The notes under the pieces: generated by a model | Database searches by the model: none | Told to the model about the DNA's origin: nothing | What the model saw: only the letters and a program-made list of their open reading frames with translations | Shown: positions 35,765 through 44,829 of the stretch, one piece after another | How the letters are laid out: each line of letters opens with the position of its first letter | How positions within the stretch are numbered: the first letter of the stretch is position 1 | Translations under genes and position numbers: made by a program | Origin: Ensifer sp. IC4062 | Lineage (GTDB): Bacteria; Pseudomonadota; Alphaproteobacteria; Rhizobiales; Rhizobiaceae | NCBI RefSeq assembly: GCF_020193575.1 | Contig: NZ_JADYVD010000002.1 | Coordinates: 1 to 64,000 of the forward strand | Reading direction: 5' to 3' | DNA length: 64,000 nt

Positions 35765-36616
35765 ATGAAAGTGACCGGCCTTAACATCCATCCTCTGAAG
35801 AGCGGCCGCGCCATTCCGCAAACCGTCGTGACGGTCAGTCTCGATGGGCTCGCCGGCGACCGGCGCTTCATGGTGGTCGAACCGGATGGCCATTTCATCA
35901 CCCAGCGCGAGTTGCAGGCGCTTGCACAGGTCGAAGCGGCGCATATCGACGGCGGCGTTAGCCTGAAAATGAACGGCAACGAATTGTCGGTGCGGTTCGA
36001 TCCGGATCGTCGGCTTGACGTCCGCGTCTGGTCGAGCGAGGTCGACGCCGCGGTGGCCGACGATGCGGCCAATGACGTGCTGTCCGGCTGGTTCGGGCGG
36101 TCGGTGAAGCTCGTCCACATGGACGAACAGGCGGAGCGCTTCGTCGGCGCCGAATGGGCGGGCGCGGCAGCGCCGGTCGGATTTGCCGATGGCTTTCCGA
36201 TCCTCATCACGACGACCGGGTCGCTGGCCGACCTCAACCGCACACTGGTCGAGAAAGGGCAGGAGCCAGTCGGCATGGAGCGCTTCCGCACCAATATCCT
36301 GATCGAGTACGATGACCCCTGGGAAGAAGACTGGTGGGAAAGCCTGGAGATCGCGGGCATCACCTTTGATCTCGTCAAACCCTGCGCCCGATGCATCATG
36401 ACTACGCAGGATCAGCAGACCGGCGAAAGGATCGGCGGCAATCCGATCCAGGGTCTTGCGGAAAAACGCATGTCCGTCGACCGACGCGTGGCGGGAGTTC
36501 TCTTCGGTTGGAATGCGGTGCCGCGAGGTGAGGGCACCGTCAAGCTCGGCGACGAGGCCAGGGTTATTCGGCGGCGCGGCGAGCGCTGGCCGATGAAGAT
36601 ACGTACCGCCAATTGA
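35765..36616 (+). CDS. MOSC domain protein (MOSC_N plus MOSC)
   Basis: A 283-residue molybdenum-cofactor-sulfurase C-terminal (MOSC) protein of the YcbX/mARC type. The N-terminal beta-barrel has GLNIHPLKSGRAIPQTVVTVSLDGLAGDRRFMVV, and the MOSC part has GFADGFPILITTTGSLADLN, RFRTNILIEYDDPWEEDWW and VKPCARCIMTTQDQQTGER. The single cysteine pair CARC includes the conserved Mo-ligand cysteine. YcbX-like proteins reduce N-hydroxylated compounds using Mo-cofactor; here no ferredoxin domain is fused. The start at 35765 begins at the domain; upstream is only a short leader. Confidence 0.9.
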   Translation: MKVTGLNIHPLKSGRAIPQTVVTVSLDGLAGDRRFMVVEPDGHFITQRELQALAQVEAAHIDGGVSLKMNGNELSVRFDPDRRLDVRVWSSEVDAAVADDAANDVLSGWFGRSVKLVHMDEQAERFVGAEWAGAAAPVGFADGFPILITTTGSLADLNRTLVEKGQEPVGMERFRTNILIEYDDPWEEDWWESLEIAGITFDLVKPCARCIMTTQDQQTGERIGGNPIQGLAEKRMSVDRRVAGVLFGWNAVPRGEGTVKLGDEARVIRRRGERWPMKIRTAN

Positions 36617-36770
36617 TGCACATTCCATGCGGGGGCGGCTACAGCGCCGGAGCATCAATTCCTGTGATCCCATCGTCAATTTAATTGGCTTTCCTCAATT
36701 TGAGCGTCGCCATAACATGCGCCCTCATCAGTTTGGGCGCCATAGCTATGGCCCCTCATCGGAGCTCGTC

Positions 36771-38009
36771 ATGTCTGCTGTTTCTGCCACCGCAAACCGT
36801 GTCTCCGAGCGCAGCAGCCTGCCGTGGCTGATCATCGCGGCCGGTTCCGTGATCGCGATGCTCACCTTCGGTCCGCGCTCCGCCATGGGTTTCTTCCAGT
36901 TGCCGATGCTTGCCGACACGGGATGGGATCGAACGACGTTCGGCCTGGCGATGGCGCTCCAGAATCTCTGCTGGGGACTTGGCCAGCCATTCTTCGGGGC
37001 AATAGCCGACAAGTTCGGTACTTGGCGCGTGCTGGCGCTGTCCGGTGTTATCTATGCGGCGGGTCTCATCATTATGGCCTTTGCCAATGCTCCGATCTGG
37101 TTGCACGTGGGCGGCGGCGTGCTCGTCGGTCTCGGCGTTGCTTCCGGTTCTTTCGGCATCGTGCTTTCCGCTTTTGCCCGCAATGTCGCGCCGGAGCAGC
37201 GCTCGCTCGCCTTCGGCATCGGCACGGCTGCCGGCTCGGCGGGCATGTTCCTGTTCGCGCCGCTGAGTCAGGGACTGATTTCCGCCTTTGGCTGGTCCGA
37301 CAGCCTGGTCTATCTTGGTGTGCTGATGCTGCTCGTCCCGCTTGTCGCAATTCCCTTACGCGGAAACGCGTCTTCCGGCCGCCAGTCGGAAACGCACTAC
37401 AAGCAGACAGTCGGCGAGGCCCTGAGGGAAGCGCTCGGGCATAAAAGCTACCTGCTGCTGGTTTCGGGCTTCTTTGTCTGCGGTTATCAGGTCGCCTTCA
37501 TCACCGCCCATTTTCCCGCCTATATAGGCGATATCGGCATCGATGCCCGTTATGCGGTGATTGCGCTTGCGCTGATCGGTTTCTTCAACATCATCGGGTC
37601 GTTCTCGGCCGGCATCATCGGACAGCACTATTCGAAGCCCTATTTCCTGGCGCTGATCTATCTTGCCCGATCTGTCGCTGTTGCGGCCTTCCTGCTGCTG
37701 CCGCAGTCGCCGGTCTCGGTCATTGTCTTTGCCATTGTCATGGGCCTGCTATGGCTGTCGACCGTGCCGCCGACCAACGGTCTGGTGGCGATCATGTTCG
37801 GGACGAGACATCTCGGCCTGCTTGGCGGCATCGTCTTCCTCTCCCACCAGGTCGGTTCCTTCCTCGGCGTCTGGATGGGCGGCTATCTATACGACCGCTT
37901 CGGTTCCTATGATCCGGTCTGGTGGCTGGGTGTCGCGCTCGGTGTTTTTGCGGCTATCGTCCATTGGCCGATCGAGGAGCGCAGCGTCGCAAGACCGGCG
38001 ACGGCGTGA
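36771..38009 (+). CDS. MFS transporter
   Basis: A 412-residue major-facilitator permease with 12 predicted transmembrane segments in two halves. The first half contains the loop GAIADKFGTWRVLALSG, which is the A-motif between helices 2 and 3, and the second starts near FFVCGYQVAFITAHFPAYI. It resembles the MCT/OFA-like group. The substrate is unknown. GGAG 7 nt before the ATG at 36771 supports this start; an upstream extension is not hydrophobic. It is monocistronic with hairpins downstream. Confidence 0.9.
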   Translation: MSAVSATANRVSERSSLPWLIIAAGSVIAMLTFGPRSAMGFFQLPMLADTGWDRTTFGLAMALQNLCWGLGQPFFGAIADKFGTWRVLALSGVIYAAGLIIMAFANAPIWLHVGGGVLVGLGVASGSFGIVLSAFARNVAPEQRSLAFGIGTAAGSAGMFLFAPLSQGLISAFGWSDSLVYLGVLMLLVPLVAIPLRGNASSGRQSETHYKQTVGEALREALGHKSYLLLVSGFFVCGYQVAFITAHFPAYIGDIGIDARYAVIALALIGFFNIIGSFSAGIIGQHYSKPYFLALIYLARSVAVAAFLLLPQSPVSVIVFAIVMGLLWLSTVPPTNGLVAIMFGTRHLGLLGGIVFLSHQVGSFLGVWMGGYLYDRFGSYDPVWWLGVALGVFAAIVHWPIEERSVARPATA

Positions 38010-38025
38010 ACGACGACAATACCGG

Positions 38026-38045
38026 TGCGCCCGAAAACGGGCGCA
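38026..38045 (+). terminator. Hairpin after MFS gene
   Basis: TGCGCCCG, AAAA, CGGGCGCA: a perfect 8-bp stem with a tetraloop, 16 nt after the stop. There is no T-run, so it may act with the downstream hairpin at 38086-38104. Confidence 0.5.
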
Positions 38046-38085
38046 TCCTCCTTGAAATCTGTCACAAAACTTTCTAAATCAGTCG

Positions 38086-38104
38086 CCGCGGCTTGGCCGC
38101 TTTT
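38086..38104 (+). terminator. Terminator upstream of nadA
   Basis: GCGGC, TTG, GCCGC followed by TTTTGTTTTG: a short GC stem with a T-rich tail directly before the nadA promoter region. It would separate the MFS and nad transcription units. Confidence 0.6.
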
Positions 38105-38107
38105 GTT

Positions 38108-38141
38108 TTGACCCAATTATGCTCAAGATGAGCATAATTGG
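38108..38141 (+). promoter_or_regulatory. nadABC promoter with perfect 13-bp inverted repeat (candidate NadQ operator)
   Basis: CCAATTATGCTCA (38113-38125) and TGAGCATAATTGG (38129-38141) are perfect inverted repeats separated by AGA. TTGACC at 38108 is a good -35, and GCATAAT within the right arm can serve as -10, so the palindrome overlaps the RNA polymerase site. That is a classic repressor layout. The gene for a NadQ/NrtR-like regulator 5 kb downstream is the best candidate to bind it; this pairing is inference. Confidence 0.75.
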
Positions 38142-38174
38142 TAACTGCCGGGAACGGCGGGGGAGGAGAGCTCG

Positions 38175-39254
38175 ATGACCAATCTTGACTTTCGCGCGGA
38201 CGCAGCGCCAGCTCCGGCATTCGTCAGTGCCGCTGCGCGCTTCGGTGTCATCGAAAAACCGGACCTCGCCTACACGCAGGCGATCGCCCGCGAGACCGCG
38301 CATCTCTACGAGAAGGTCAAAGATTTCATCCCGGCCATCGAGTGGCCCGCCTACGCGCCCTATGTTCATGCGATCAATCGGCTGAAAAAGGAGCGCAACG
38401 CCGTCATTCTGGCGCACAACTACCAGACGCCCGATATTTTCCATTGCGTCGCCGATATCGTCGGGGATTCGCTGCAGCTCGCGCGCGACGCCACTAAGGT
38501 CGACGCCGAAATCATCGTCCAGTGTGGGGTGCATTTCATGGCCGAGACCTCGAAGCTCCTCAATCCTGAAAAGACCGTGCTGATCCCGGATGCCAGGGCG
38601 GGTTGCTCTTTGTCCGAATCGATCACCGGCGCAGATGTACGCCTGCTCAAGGAGCGTTACCCCGGCGTGCCGGTCGTCACCTACGTCAACACCTCGGCCG
38701 AAGTGAAGGCGGAGACCGACATCTGCTGCACGTCGTCTAACGTGCTGGCGGTCGTAGAGAGCCTGGAGTCCGACACCGTCCTCTGCATTCCCGACGAATA
38801 TCTCGCGATGAATGTCGCGCGCCAGACAAACAAGAAAATCCTTACCTGGAAGGGCCATTGCGAGGTCCATGAACGCTTCACCGCGGCGGAACTCCTCGCT
38901 TACAAGGAGGCCAATCCGGGCATCGAGATCATCGGTCATCCGGAATGCCACCCCGATGTTATCGCCGTCTGCGATTTCGCCGGCTCCACGTCGGGCATGA
39001 TCAACTACGTCAAGGACAAGCAGCCGCAAAAGGTACTTCTCGTCACCGAATGCTCCATGGCTTCCAATATCCAGGCGGAAGTCGAGGGCGTCGATTTCGT
39101 GAAGCCCTGCAATCTCTGTCCGCACATGAAGCGCATCACGCTGCCGAAGATTCTCGACAGCCTGCTCACCATGACGGAAGAGGTTCTGGTCGACCCGGCG
39201 ATTGCCGGTCGCGCACGCCTTGCGGTCGAGCGCATGGTGAACCTCAAGCAGTAA
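38175..39254 (+). CDS. nadA: Quinolinate synthase A
   Basis: A 359-residue enzyme that condenses iminoaspartate with dihydroxyacetone phosphate to quinolinate, in de novo NAD synthesis. It carries an oxygen-sensitive [4Fe-4S] cluster held by three cysteines, visible in [21 protein letters not shown] and [10 protein letters not shown]. Other signatures are [38 protein letters not shown] and [18 protein letters not shown] precedes the ATG. It is the first gene of nadA-nadB-nadC, with a palindromic operator just upstream. Confidence 0.97.
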   Translation: MTNLDFRADAAPAPAFVSAAARFGVIEKPDLAYTQAIARETAHLYEKVKDFIPAIEWPAYAPYVHAINRLKKERNAVILAHNYQTPDIFHCVADIVGDSLQLARDATKVDAEIIVQCGVHFMAETSKLLNPEKTVLIPDARAGCSLSESITGADVRLLKERYPGVPVVTYVNTSAEVKAETDICCTSSNVLAVVESLESDTVLCIPDEYLAMNVARQTNKKILTWKGHCEVHERFTAAELLAYKEANPGIEIIGHPECHPDVIAVCDFAGSTSGMINYVKDKQPQKVLLVTECSMASNIQAEVEGVDFVKPCNLCPHMKRITLPKILDSLLTMTEEVLVDPAIAGRARLAVERMVNLKQ

Positions 39255-39312
39255 TCGATGCCCGGGCTAAAGGCCCGGCGCCCATGCATGTGGCTGGAGG
39301 AGTTACCGAGCC

Positions 39313-40911
39313 ATGCTGAAAGACCATTTTCGCCCGCAATCCTTTAACGGCATCGATGACATCGTCATCGTCGGCGGCGGGCTTGCCGGGCTCTTCTGCG
39401 CACTGAAGCTGGCGCCGCGTCCCGTGACAATCCTTGCCGCCGCCCCGATCGGGCACGGTGCCTCGTCGGCCTGGGCGCAAGGCGGAATCGCTGCCGCAAT
39501 GAGCTCGGGTGACACGTTCGAAAAGCACGTCGCCGATACGGTCACTGCCGGTGCCGGTATCGTCGACGAGAAAATGACACGGATGATGGTCGCCGAGGGA
39601 CCGGCGCGCATTCACGACCTGCTCGAATACGGCGTGCCCTTCGACCGGGATCTCGAAGGCAAGCTTCTGCTTTCGCGCGAGGCTGCGCATTCCGAGCGGC
39701 GTATCGTTCGCGTCAGGGGCGACATGGCCGGCAAGGCGATCATGGAAGCGTTGATCGCCGCGGTTCGCAGGACTCCGTCTATCCGCATCATCGAAGGTTA
39801 TGTGGTGGAGGAACTGGTGCGTGAGGGGCGCTTCATCTCCGGCGTCGTGGCGAGGCCGGATGCCGGCCAATCTAAGACGCGCGTTTCCTTCCCGGCACGC
39901 GCCGTCGTGCTGTGCTCCGGCGGCATCGGGCATCTTTACGCCGTCACCACCAATCCGTGGGAGGCCTGCGGCCAGGGTGTCGGCATGGCTGCTCGGGCCG
40001 GCGCTATCATTGCCGATCCGGAATTCGTCCAGTTCCATCCGACCGCGATCAATATCGGCAAGGACCCGGCGCCATTGGCTACAGAGGCGCTGCGTGGTGA
40101 CGGCGCCGTGCTTGTCAATTCCGCAGGTCACCGCTTCATGCTCGACATTCATCGCGATGGCGAGCTCGCGCCGCGGGATGTCGTCTCGCGTGGCGTTTTT
40201 GCCGAGGTTCAGGCGGGACGTGGCGCTTTCCTCGATTGCACCAAGGCGGTCGGCAAACATTTCCCTGAGATGTTCCCGACCGTTTACGCTTCCTGCCTAG
40301 CGGCCGGTATCGATCCCGTGACGCAACCGATCCCGATCGTCCCTGCGGTTCATTATCACATGGGCGGCGTGCTGACCGACGGGCAGGGCCGCACCTCGAT
40401 CGATGGTCTCTGGGCAGCGGGCGAGGTGACCTCGACCGGCGTTCACGGTGCCAACCGTCTGGCTTCCAACTCGCTGCTCGAGGCGGTCGTCTTCGCCGCG
40501 CGCATTGCGGAAAACATCAAGGGCACCTTGCCGGCGCCGAAGCTCACCGAATGGGGTGACGACGCTGGCGAGAGCGACGATCCGGTAACGGTCGAGGACA
40601 GCCCGCCGTTCAAGATTTTGCGCAGCCTGATGAGCGACTGCGTCGGCGTTATCCGCACGCGCGAGAGCCTGACGCGGGCGATCCGCGAGATCGCCGCGCT
40701 GGAGCGCGCCAACAACCGGCTGCGCTTTGCCAACATCATCACCGCCGCCAAGCTCATCGCTGTCGCAGCCCTTCAGCGCACCGAAAGCCGCGGTGGCCAT
40801 TTCCGCGCCGACTGCCCGTCCGAGCGCCCCGAATGGCAGCGGCGCACGTACCTAACGCTGGCGCAGGTCGAGCGCCTCGCGGCAGAAGTGGCCGAAACCG
40901 AGCCGGCGTGA
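39313..40911 (+). CDS. nadB: L-aspartate oxidase
   Basis: A 532-residue FAD enzyme that oxidises aspartate to iminoaspartate for NadA. The FAD motif is [32 protein letters not shown], then [42 protein letters not shown] and [25 protein letters not shown] are characteristic of the succinate-dehydrogenase-like oxidase family. The C-terminal helical domain runs from about residue 425. It is 58 nt after nadA and separated from nadC by a mosaic repeat. Confidence 0.96.
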   Translation: MLKDHFRPQSFNGIDDIVIVGGGLAGLFCALKLAPRPVTILAAAPIGHGASSAWAQGGIAAAMSSGDTFEKHVADTVTAGAGIVDEKMTRMMVAEGPARIHDLLEYGVPFDRDLEGKLLLSREAAHSERRIVRVRGDMAGKAIMEALIAAVRRTPSIRIIEGYVVEELVREGRFISGVVARPDAGQSKTRVSFPARAVVLCSGGIGHLYAVTTNPWEACGQGVGMAARAGAIIADPEFVQFHPTAINIGKDPAPLATEALRGDGAVLVNSAGHRFMLDIHRDGELAPRDVVSRGVFAEVQAGRGAFLDCTKAVGKHFPEMFPTVYASCLAAGIDPVTQPIPIVPAVHYHMGGVLTDGQGRTSIDGLWAAGEVTSTGVHGANRLASNSLLEAVVFAARIAENIKGTLPAPKLTEWGDDAGESDDPVTVEDSPPFKILRSLMSDCVGVIRTRESLTRAIREIAALERANNRLRFANIITAAKLIAVAALQRTESRGGHFRADCPSERPEWQRRTYLTLAQVERLAAEVAETEPA

Positions 40912-40938
40912 CGCCGGCCCGGTATCCGCAAGCGCCTC

Positions 40939-41041
40939 TGCATGATTCCTTAAATCGGAATCGATTTTCGGACAAAAATCATGCAGCAATTCAAAGTGCT
41001 ACGGCGATCTTAGCGCGTCCAATTGGACGCGCGGCGCTGTA
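40939..41041. repeat. Composite rhizobial mosaic repeat inside the nad operon
   Basis: The first palindrome TGCATGATTCCTTAAATCGG...AAAAATCATGCA (40939-40985) is followed by the second, GTGCTACGGCG...GCGCGTCC-AATT-GGACGCGC...GCGCTGTA (to 41041). It is one of the best-preserved copies in the window and is very like 32092-32195. It lies between nadB and nadC, 32 nt before the nadC start. Confidence 0.88.
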
Positions 41042-41073
41042 ATGACATCCCGACAGATGTAGGAGCCAAGCCC

Positions 41074-41997
41074 ATGACTGCCGCGCTACGCCCGGAACTA
41101 CCTGCTCTCATGGTCGAAAACCAAGTGAGGGCCGCCCTCCTTGAGGATCTCGGCCGCGCGGGCGATATCACGACGCTATCGACGATCGGTCCGGATAGGA
41201 CGGCGTCGGCGGACATGCGCGTTCGCGATGCGGGTGTCATCGCAGGTATGGAACTGGCAAGAACGGCATTTCGGTCGATCGATCCGTCGATCCGTTTCGA
41301 CGTGCTCGCTGCAGATGGCGATCGCGTCGCGCCTGGCACCACCATTGCGCGGATATCCGGTCGTGCACGGGGGCTATTGTCCGCCGAACGCGTCGCGCTC
41401 AATTTCCTCATGCATCTCTCCGGGATCGCCAGCTACACGGCGAAATTCGCCGATGAGATCGCACATACGACTGCCAAGGTCTGCTGCACGCGCAAGACCA
41501 TCCCCGGCCTGCGTGCCCTGGAGAAATACGCGGTTCGTCTCGGCGGGGGCTCCAACCATCGCTACGGCCTCGATGACGCGGTGCTGATCAAGGACAACCA
41601 CATCGCCGTATCCGGCGGTGTTGCCGACGCCATTCGTGCCGCACGCGCCTACTGCGGCCATCTCGTTAAGGTGGAGGTCGAGGTCGACGGGCTTGCGCAG
41701 ATGCGCGAGGCACTGACTGCTGCGCCGGACGTGATCCTGCTCGACAACATGGGACCGGAGTTGCTGCGCGAGGCCGTTGCCATCAACGCCGGACACTGGC
41801 GGTTGAATCCGGCCGACTATGCCGCCGACCCGCGACGCACGCGGCTCGAAGCGTCGGGCAACGTCAAGATCGATACGATCCGGACAATCGCTGAGACCGG
41901 CGTCGATTACATCTCGACTTCGAAGATCACCATGGCGGCGCCGACACTCGATATCGGCCTCGACGTGACGATCTCGAGCATTTCCCAGGAAAAGTGA
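41074..41997 (+). CDS. nadC: Nicotinate-nucleotide pyrophosphorylase (carboxylating)
   Basis: A 307-residue quinolinate phosphoribosyltransferase, the third step of de novo NAD synthesis. Conserved pieces are ALLEDLGRAGDITT, LNFLMHLSGIASYTAKF, CCTRKTIPGLRALEKYAVRLGGGSNHRYGLDDAVLIKDNH (as separate blocks of the PRPP and quinolinate site), VEVEVDGLAQMREAL, ILLDNMGPE, LEASGNVKIDTI and GVDYISTSKIT. AGGAGCC lies 7 nt before the ATG at 41074. It is last in the nadABC unit. Confidence 0.96.
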   Translation: MTAALRPELPALMVENQVRAALLEDLGRAGDITTLSTIGPDRTASADMRVRDAGVIAGMELARTAFRSIDPSIRFDVLAADGDRVAPGTTIARISGRARGLLSAERVALNFLMHLSGIASYTAKFADEIAHTTAKVCCTRKTIPGLRALEKYAVRLGGGSNHRYGLDDAVLIKDNHIAVSGGVADAIRAARAYCGHLVKVEVEVDGLAQMREALTAAPDVILLDNMGPELLREAVAINAGHWRLNPADYAADPRRTRLEASGNVKIDTIRTIAETGVDYISTSKITMAAPTLDIGLDVTISSISQEK

Positions 41998-42107
41998 GTA
42001 CCGGTTCTCCGCCCGGAATTGCGTAAGGTCAAAGAGTTACCGTGCGGTTCGCCGTCAGGCGCACACATGCGCCGAAATCATCGACCACAACTCTTCCGCG
42101 CTCGCGT

Positions 42108-42132
42108 GGAACGACATCACCATCCGTGCGTT
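42108..42132 (+). promoter_or_regulatory. RpoE2/EcfG-type promoter of sodC
   Basis: GGAAC (42108-42112), 18 nt ending in CG, then TT (42131-42132). It is a full match to the GGAAC-N18-TT pattern with the preferred CGTT -10, and lies 37 nt before the sodC ATG. The general-stress regulon of S. meliloti is known to include sodC, so this is the strongest of the four candidates here. Confidence 0.75.
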
Positions 42133-42168
42133 GCTCTCTCTGTCCGGCGTGCGAGGAAGGATTTGGCG

Positions 42169-42699
42169 ATGATCAGACTATCAGCTCTAGTTGCACTGGC
42201 CATCGGCGCGGCACCCACTGGGCCTGCGATCGCGTTTGCGCAAGAGTCATCGCAGACCGCTGTCGCGAATTTCATCGGCAAGGATGGCAAAGAGACGGGT
42301 AGGGCCGCATTGACGGCGGCCGGAAAAGGGGTGCTGATCGAGATGGAGGTCAACGACCTGCCAAAGGACACCTGGGTTGCCTTCCATGTTCACGAAGTCG
42401 GAACCTGCGACCCGGCCGGCGGCTTCGAGTCGGCGGGCAAGCATTTTGCGGGCGAGGACGCGAACGCCGAGCACGGGTTCCTGGCGACCAAGGGTCCGCA
42501 TGCAGGCGACATGCCGAACCAATATGTCGGCGCCGACGGGACTCTGCGCGCGCAGGTGTTTAACGGATTCGTGTCTCTCGACGACAAGGGCACCGCGATT
42601 CGTGGCCGCGCCTTGATGATCCACGCGCGTTCGGATGACAATCGCAGCCAACCGGCGGGTGACGCGGGTGACCGGCTGGCTTGTGCCGTAATCCAATAG
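42169..42699 (+). CDS. sodC: Superoxide dismutase [Cu-Zn], periplasmic
   Basis: A 176-residue Cu,Zn superoxide dismutase with a signal peptide (MIRLSALVALAIGAAPTGPAIAFA). Metal ligands are present: FHVHEVGTC (two copper histidines and the first disulphide cysteine), GKHF and EHG, PHAGDMPN (zinc ligands including the aspartate) and MIHARSDD (last copper histidine). The C-terminal GDRLACAVI holds the second cysteine and the catalytic arginine. It detoxifies superoxide in the periplasm. GAGGAAGG precedes the ATG. The stop is 11 nt from that of the convergent nadQ. Confidence 0.95.
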   Translation: MIRLSALVALAIGAAPTGPAIAFAQESSQTAVANFIGKDGKETGRAALTAAGKGVLIEMEVNDLPKDTWVAFHVHEVGTCDPAGGFESAGKHFAGEDANAEHGFLATKGPHAGDMPNQYVGADGTLRAQVFNGFVSLDDKGTAIRGRALMIHARSDDNRSQPAGDAGDRLACAVIQ

Positions 42700-42710
42700 G
42701 TCTGTTGTTT

Positions 42711-43691
42711 TTATCGACCGCCGACTTTCAGTCCAGGCGCAGGCCGCTCGTCGAGGATCTGGCGGCGGAAGCGGAAAAGCGCGGCCGGCCGGCCTCCGGT
42801 GGAGGCAAGTGTTCCCCCTGTCGGCTCGACGAGTTCCGCCCCCTCGACCAGACGTCGGAAGTTCTGCTTGTGCAAATGGCGGCCGGAGATTGCTTCGACG
42901 GTCGCCTGCAGATCGGTCAGCGTGAATTCCGGTGGCATCAGTTCGAACACGACAGGTCGGTATTTGATCTTGCCGCGCAATCTGGCCACCGCCGTCGCGA
43001 CGATGCGACGGTGGTCGTGGCGCATCGCCAAGCCGATCGCCGGGTTGTCGAGGTCGCGGCAATGCCCGTCGATCACCGCTTCGCGCACAAGGCCGGCCTC
43101 GTAAAGCAACTCGTAGCGTTCGAGCACGCGCTCCTCATCCCAGGGGAAATCGTCAAGGCCGAAGGCGAGCCGAACGCGGGAGCGACGCTGCGCGGCGGAG
43201 GCCGATCGTTCATCATATGGCGGACTGGTCTCCCAGCGGGCGAGCGCCGGCAGGATCACCTGATCGAGGAGAGCGGGGCGCCCCCGCCGCCAATCCTCCC
43301 ACGGCAGATAGTCGTACCAGTCTCGCCAGTGAGCGCCGGCGTCGGCCAGTCGCTCGTTGTTCTCGGCGTCTGTGCGCGTCAGCGCCAGATAACCGACGGA
43401 GACCATGTGCTTGCCTTCCTCGCCCGGCAGCCGCTGGCGACCGCGGTCGCCGAAAGTGTAGAGCTGTTCGATATATCCAAGCCTAAGAGCGATGCGTTTT
43501 TCGACGCGGTCGCGCAGGCCTGTCTCGAAGGTGCGGTGACGCGCCGGATCGAACGGGCCGAAGGGCAGGCTGTCGCGGGCGTCGCCATCCGCCTCGCTGA
43601 CGGCGAGGATGTGCGGGCTGCGGTTGACCACAGCGACGATCGCCGCATTGAGGCCGATCTCGACCGTGATTGCAGGCGCGTCAGTCAGCAT
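42711..43691 (-). CDS. nadQ: NadQ/NrtR-like Nudix plus winged-helix regulator
   Basis: A 326-residue protein with a Nudix-like N-terminal domain (ITVEIGLNAAIVAVVNRSPHILAV..., about 1-190) lacking an evident catalytic Nudix box. Its C-terminal winged helix reads YRPVVFELMPPEFTLTDLQ, then HLHKQNFRRLVEG and GGRPAALFRFR (about 235-320). This C-terminal pattern is diagnostic of NrtR-type NAD regulators; alphaproteobacteria have the related NadQ (COG4111), reported as repressor of nadABC. The nadABC operon with a palindromic operator is 1.5-5 kb away, which fits. Start 43691 (CGGAG upstream) is chosen over 43883; it overlaps the upstream phosphatase gene by 11 nt. Confidence 0.85.
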   Translation of the reverse strand: MLTDAPAITVEIGLNAAIVAVVNRSPHILAVSEADGDARDSLPFGPFDPARHRTFETGLRDRVEKRIALRLGYIEQLYTFGDRGRQRLPGEEGKHMVSVGYLALTRTDAENNERLADAGAHWRDWYDYLPWEDWRRGRPALLDQVILPALARWETSPPYDERSASAAQRRSRVRLAFGLDDFPWDEERVLERYELLYEAGLVREAVIDGHCRDLDNPAIGLAMRHDHRRIVATAVARLRGKIKYRPVVFELMPPEFTLTDLQATVEAISGRHLHKQNFRRLVEGAELVEPTGGTLASTGGRPAALFRFRRQILDERPAPGLKVGGR

Positions 43692-44220
43692 GCCGCGCGC
43701 GCTCCGCTCGAGTGGGGAGCATGAATGGCGCATTGCCGTCGGCATCGGCGCCGCGGCCGATGGACCGCACGGCAGCAACGAGCCTGCCCCTTCGCGACAG
43801 CGCCTCGTCGCCGATCTCCACCAATCGCGGGTTGGGCGTTGCAAATGGCGACGCGTGGCGCAGGCGCGTTGCGAGCGCGGCATCGTCCTGGTCCGGCTCG
43901 ACCGCCAGCGCCGCGATCAACGCCGCCGCCGGCGAGCGAGAAACGCCCATCCAGCAATGGATGAGGAGCGGCCGGGTACGGTCCCAGTTTCGGGCAAAAT
44001 CAATAATCCACCGGACGTGCTCCTCCTGCGGGGCAATCAGGTCGCCCGTTCCCGCGAAGCTGATGTCGTTGACACCGATCGTCAGGTGTTTCGCGCGGTC
44101 GATGACGGCGGGACGGTGAAAATCCTGTCCCTTGGCAAGCAGGCTCACCATTTCGCGGCAACCGTGGCGAACGGCCATTTCCGCGATGCGCGCAAGCGGC
44201 GAGACGACGATGCCGGTCAT
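43681..44220 (-). CDS. Dual-specificity/tyrosine phosphatase-like protein
   Basis: A 179-residue phosphatase-fold protein with the CX5R P-loop in LIHCWMGVSRSPAAALIA (about residues 86-103) and an upstream region INDISFAGTGDLIAPQEEHVRWIIDFAR that can provide the general acid aspartate. It is likely a cytoplasmic protein-tyrosine or dual-specificity phosphatase; the substrate is unknown. It begins directly after the stop of the HD gene (TGA then ATG) and overlaps nadQ, so it belongs to the ygfZ-HD-phosphatase-nadQ operon. Confidence 0.88.
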   Translation of the reverse strand: MTGIVVSPLARIAEMAVRHGCREMVSLLAKGQDFHRPAVIDRAKHLTIGVNDISFAGTGDLIAPQEEHVRWIIDFARNWDRTRPLLIHCWMGVSRSPAAALIAALAVEPDQDDAALATRLRHASPFATPNPRLVEIGDEALSRRGRLVAAVRSIGRGADADGNAPFMLPTRAERARHAD

Positions 44221-44829
44221 TCAGGCTTCCGCCTTTGCCATGGCTCGTTCCCCTTCGAGCGTATTGAACCGTTCGGCGAAGAGCCGCTGCGCTTCGACCG
44301 CCGGCAGCGGATCGATCAGCAGGGTGTCCCGCGTGATGCCGCGTGGCTGGCCGAAGAACTTACGGGCCTCTTCCGGCGAGAAACCGGCAAGCTCGGTCGC
44401 CTCGAAATAGGCCGCGATGTGATCGGCCTTCTTGATCCGCTCCTTGAGTTCCTTAGGCGTATGAGGCGGCAAGCCGAAGCGCAGGTGTACGGCGCTTTCG
44501 AGCCGCTTTTCGACAGTCTTGTAACCACCGCCGACGACCGCTTTGAACGGTGAGATCATGTCGCCGATGACATATTCCGGGGCGTCGTGAAGCAGCGCCA
44601 TCAGGCATTCGTCCGCATTGCAGCGGTTGCTCCGACGGAAGATATCCTCGACCATCAGGCTATGCTGGGCGACCGAAAAAGCGTGATCGCCCGACGTCTG
44701 GCCGTTCCAGCGCGCGACGCGAGCAAGGCCGTGGGCGATATCGGAAAGCTCGACGTCGAGCGGCGAGGGGTCGAGCAGGTCGAGCCGCCGGCCGGAAAGC
44801 ATACGCTGCCAGGCTCTCGCACTCATCAT
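44221..44829 (-). CDS. HD domain hydrolase (YfbR-like)
   Basis: A 202-residue HD-superfamily protein: GDHAFSVAQHSLMVEDIF (first histidine), MALLHDAPEYVIGDMISPFK (HD doublet) and IKKADHIAAYFEATEL (last aspartate). This resembles YfbR-type 5'-deoxyribonucleotidases, though with an N-terminal segment (RMLSGRRLDLLDPSPLDVELSDIAHGLARVARWNG) typical of an alphaproteobacterial subgroup. It starts within the ygfZ stop (ATGA overlap) and is followed without a gap by the phosphatase gene. Confidence 0.88.
   Translation of the reverse strand: MMSARAWQRMLSGRRLDLLDPSPLDVELSDIAHGLARVARWNGQTSGDHAFSVAQHSLMVEDIFRRSNRCNADECLMALLHDAPEYVIGDMISPFKAVVGGGYKTVEKRLESAVHLRFGLPPHTPKELKERIKKADHIAAYFEATELAGFSPEEARKFFGQPRGITRDTLLIDPLPAVEAQRLFAERFNTLEGERAMAKAEA

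Noticed and set aside
42169-42699. Loss of metal ligands in SodC
   Set aside because: At first the GKHF segment looked altered compared with GGHF, but the histidine itself and all other ligands and both cysteines are present.
42681-43724. 347-codon plus-strand frame
   Set aside because: Antisense to nadQ; no recognisable domain and begins inside the 3' end of sodC.
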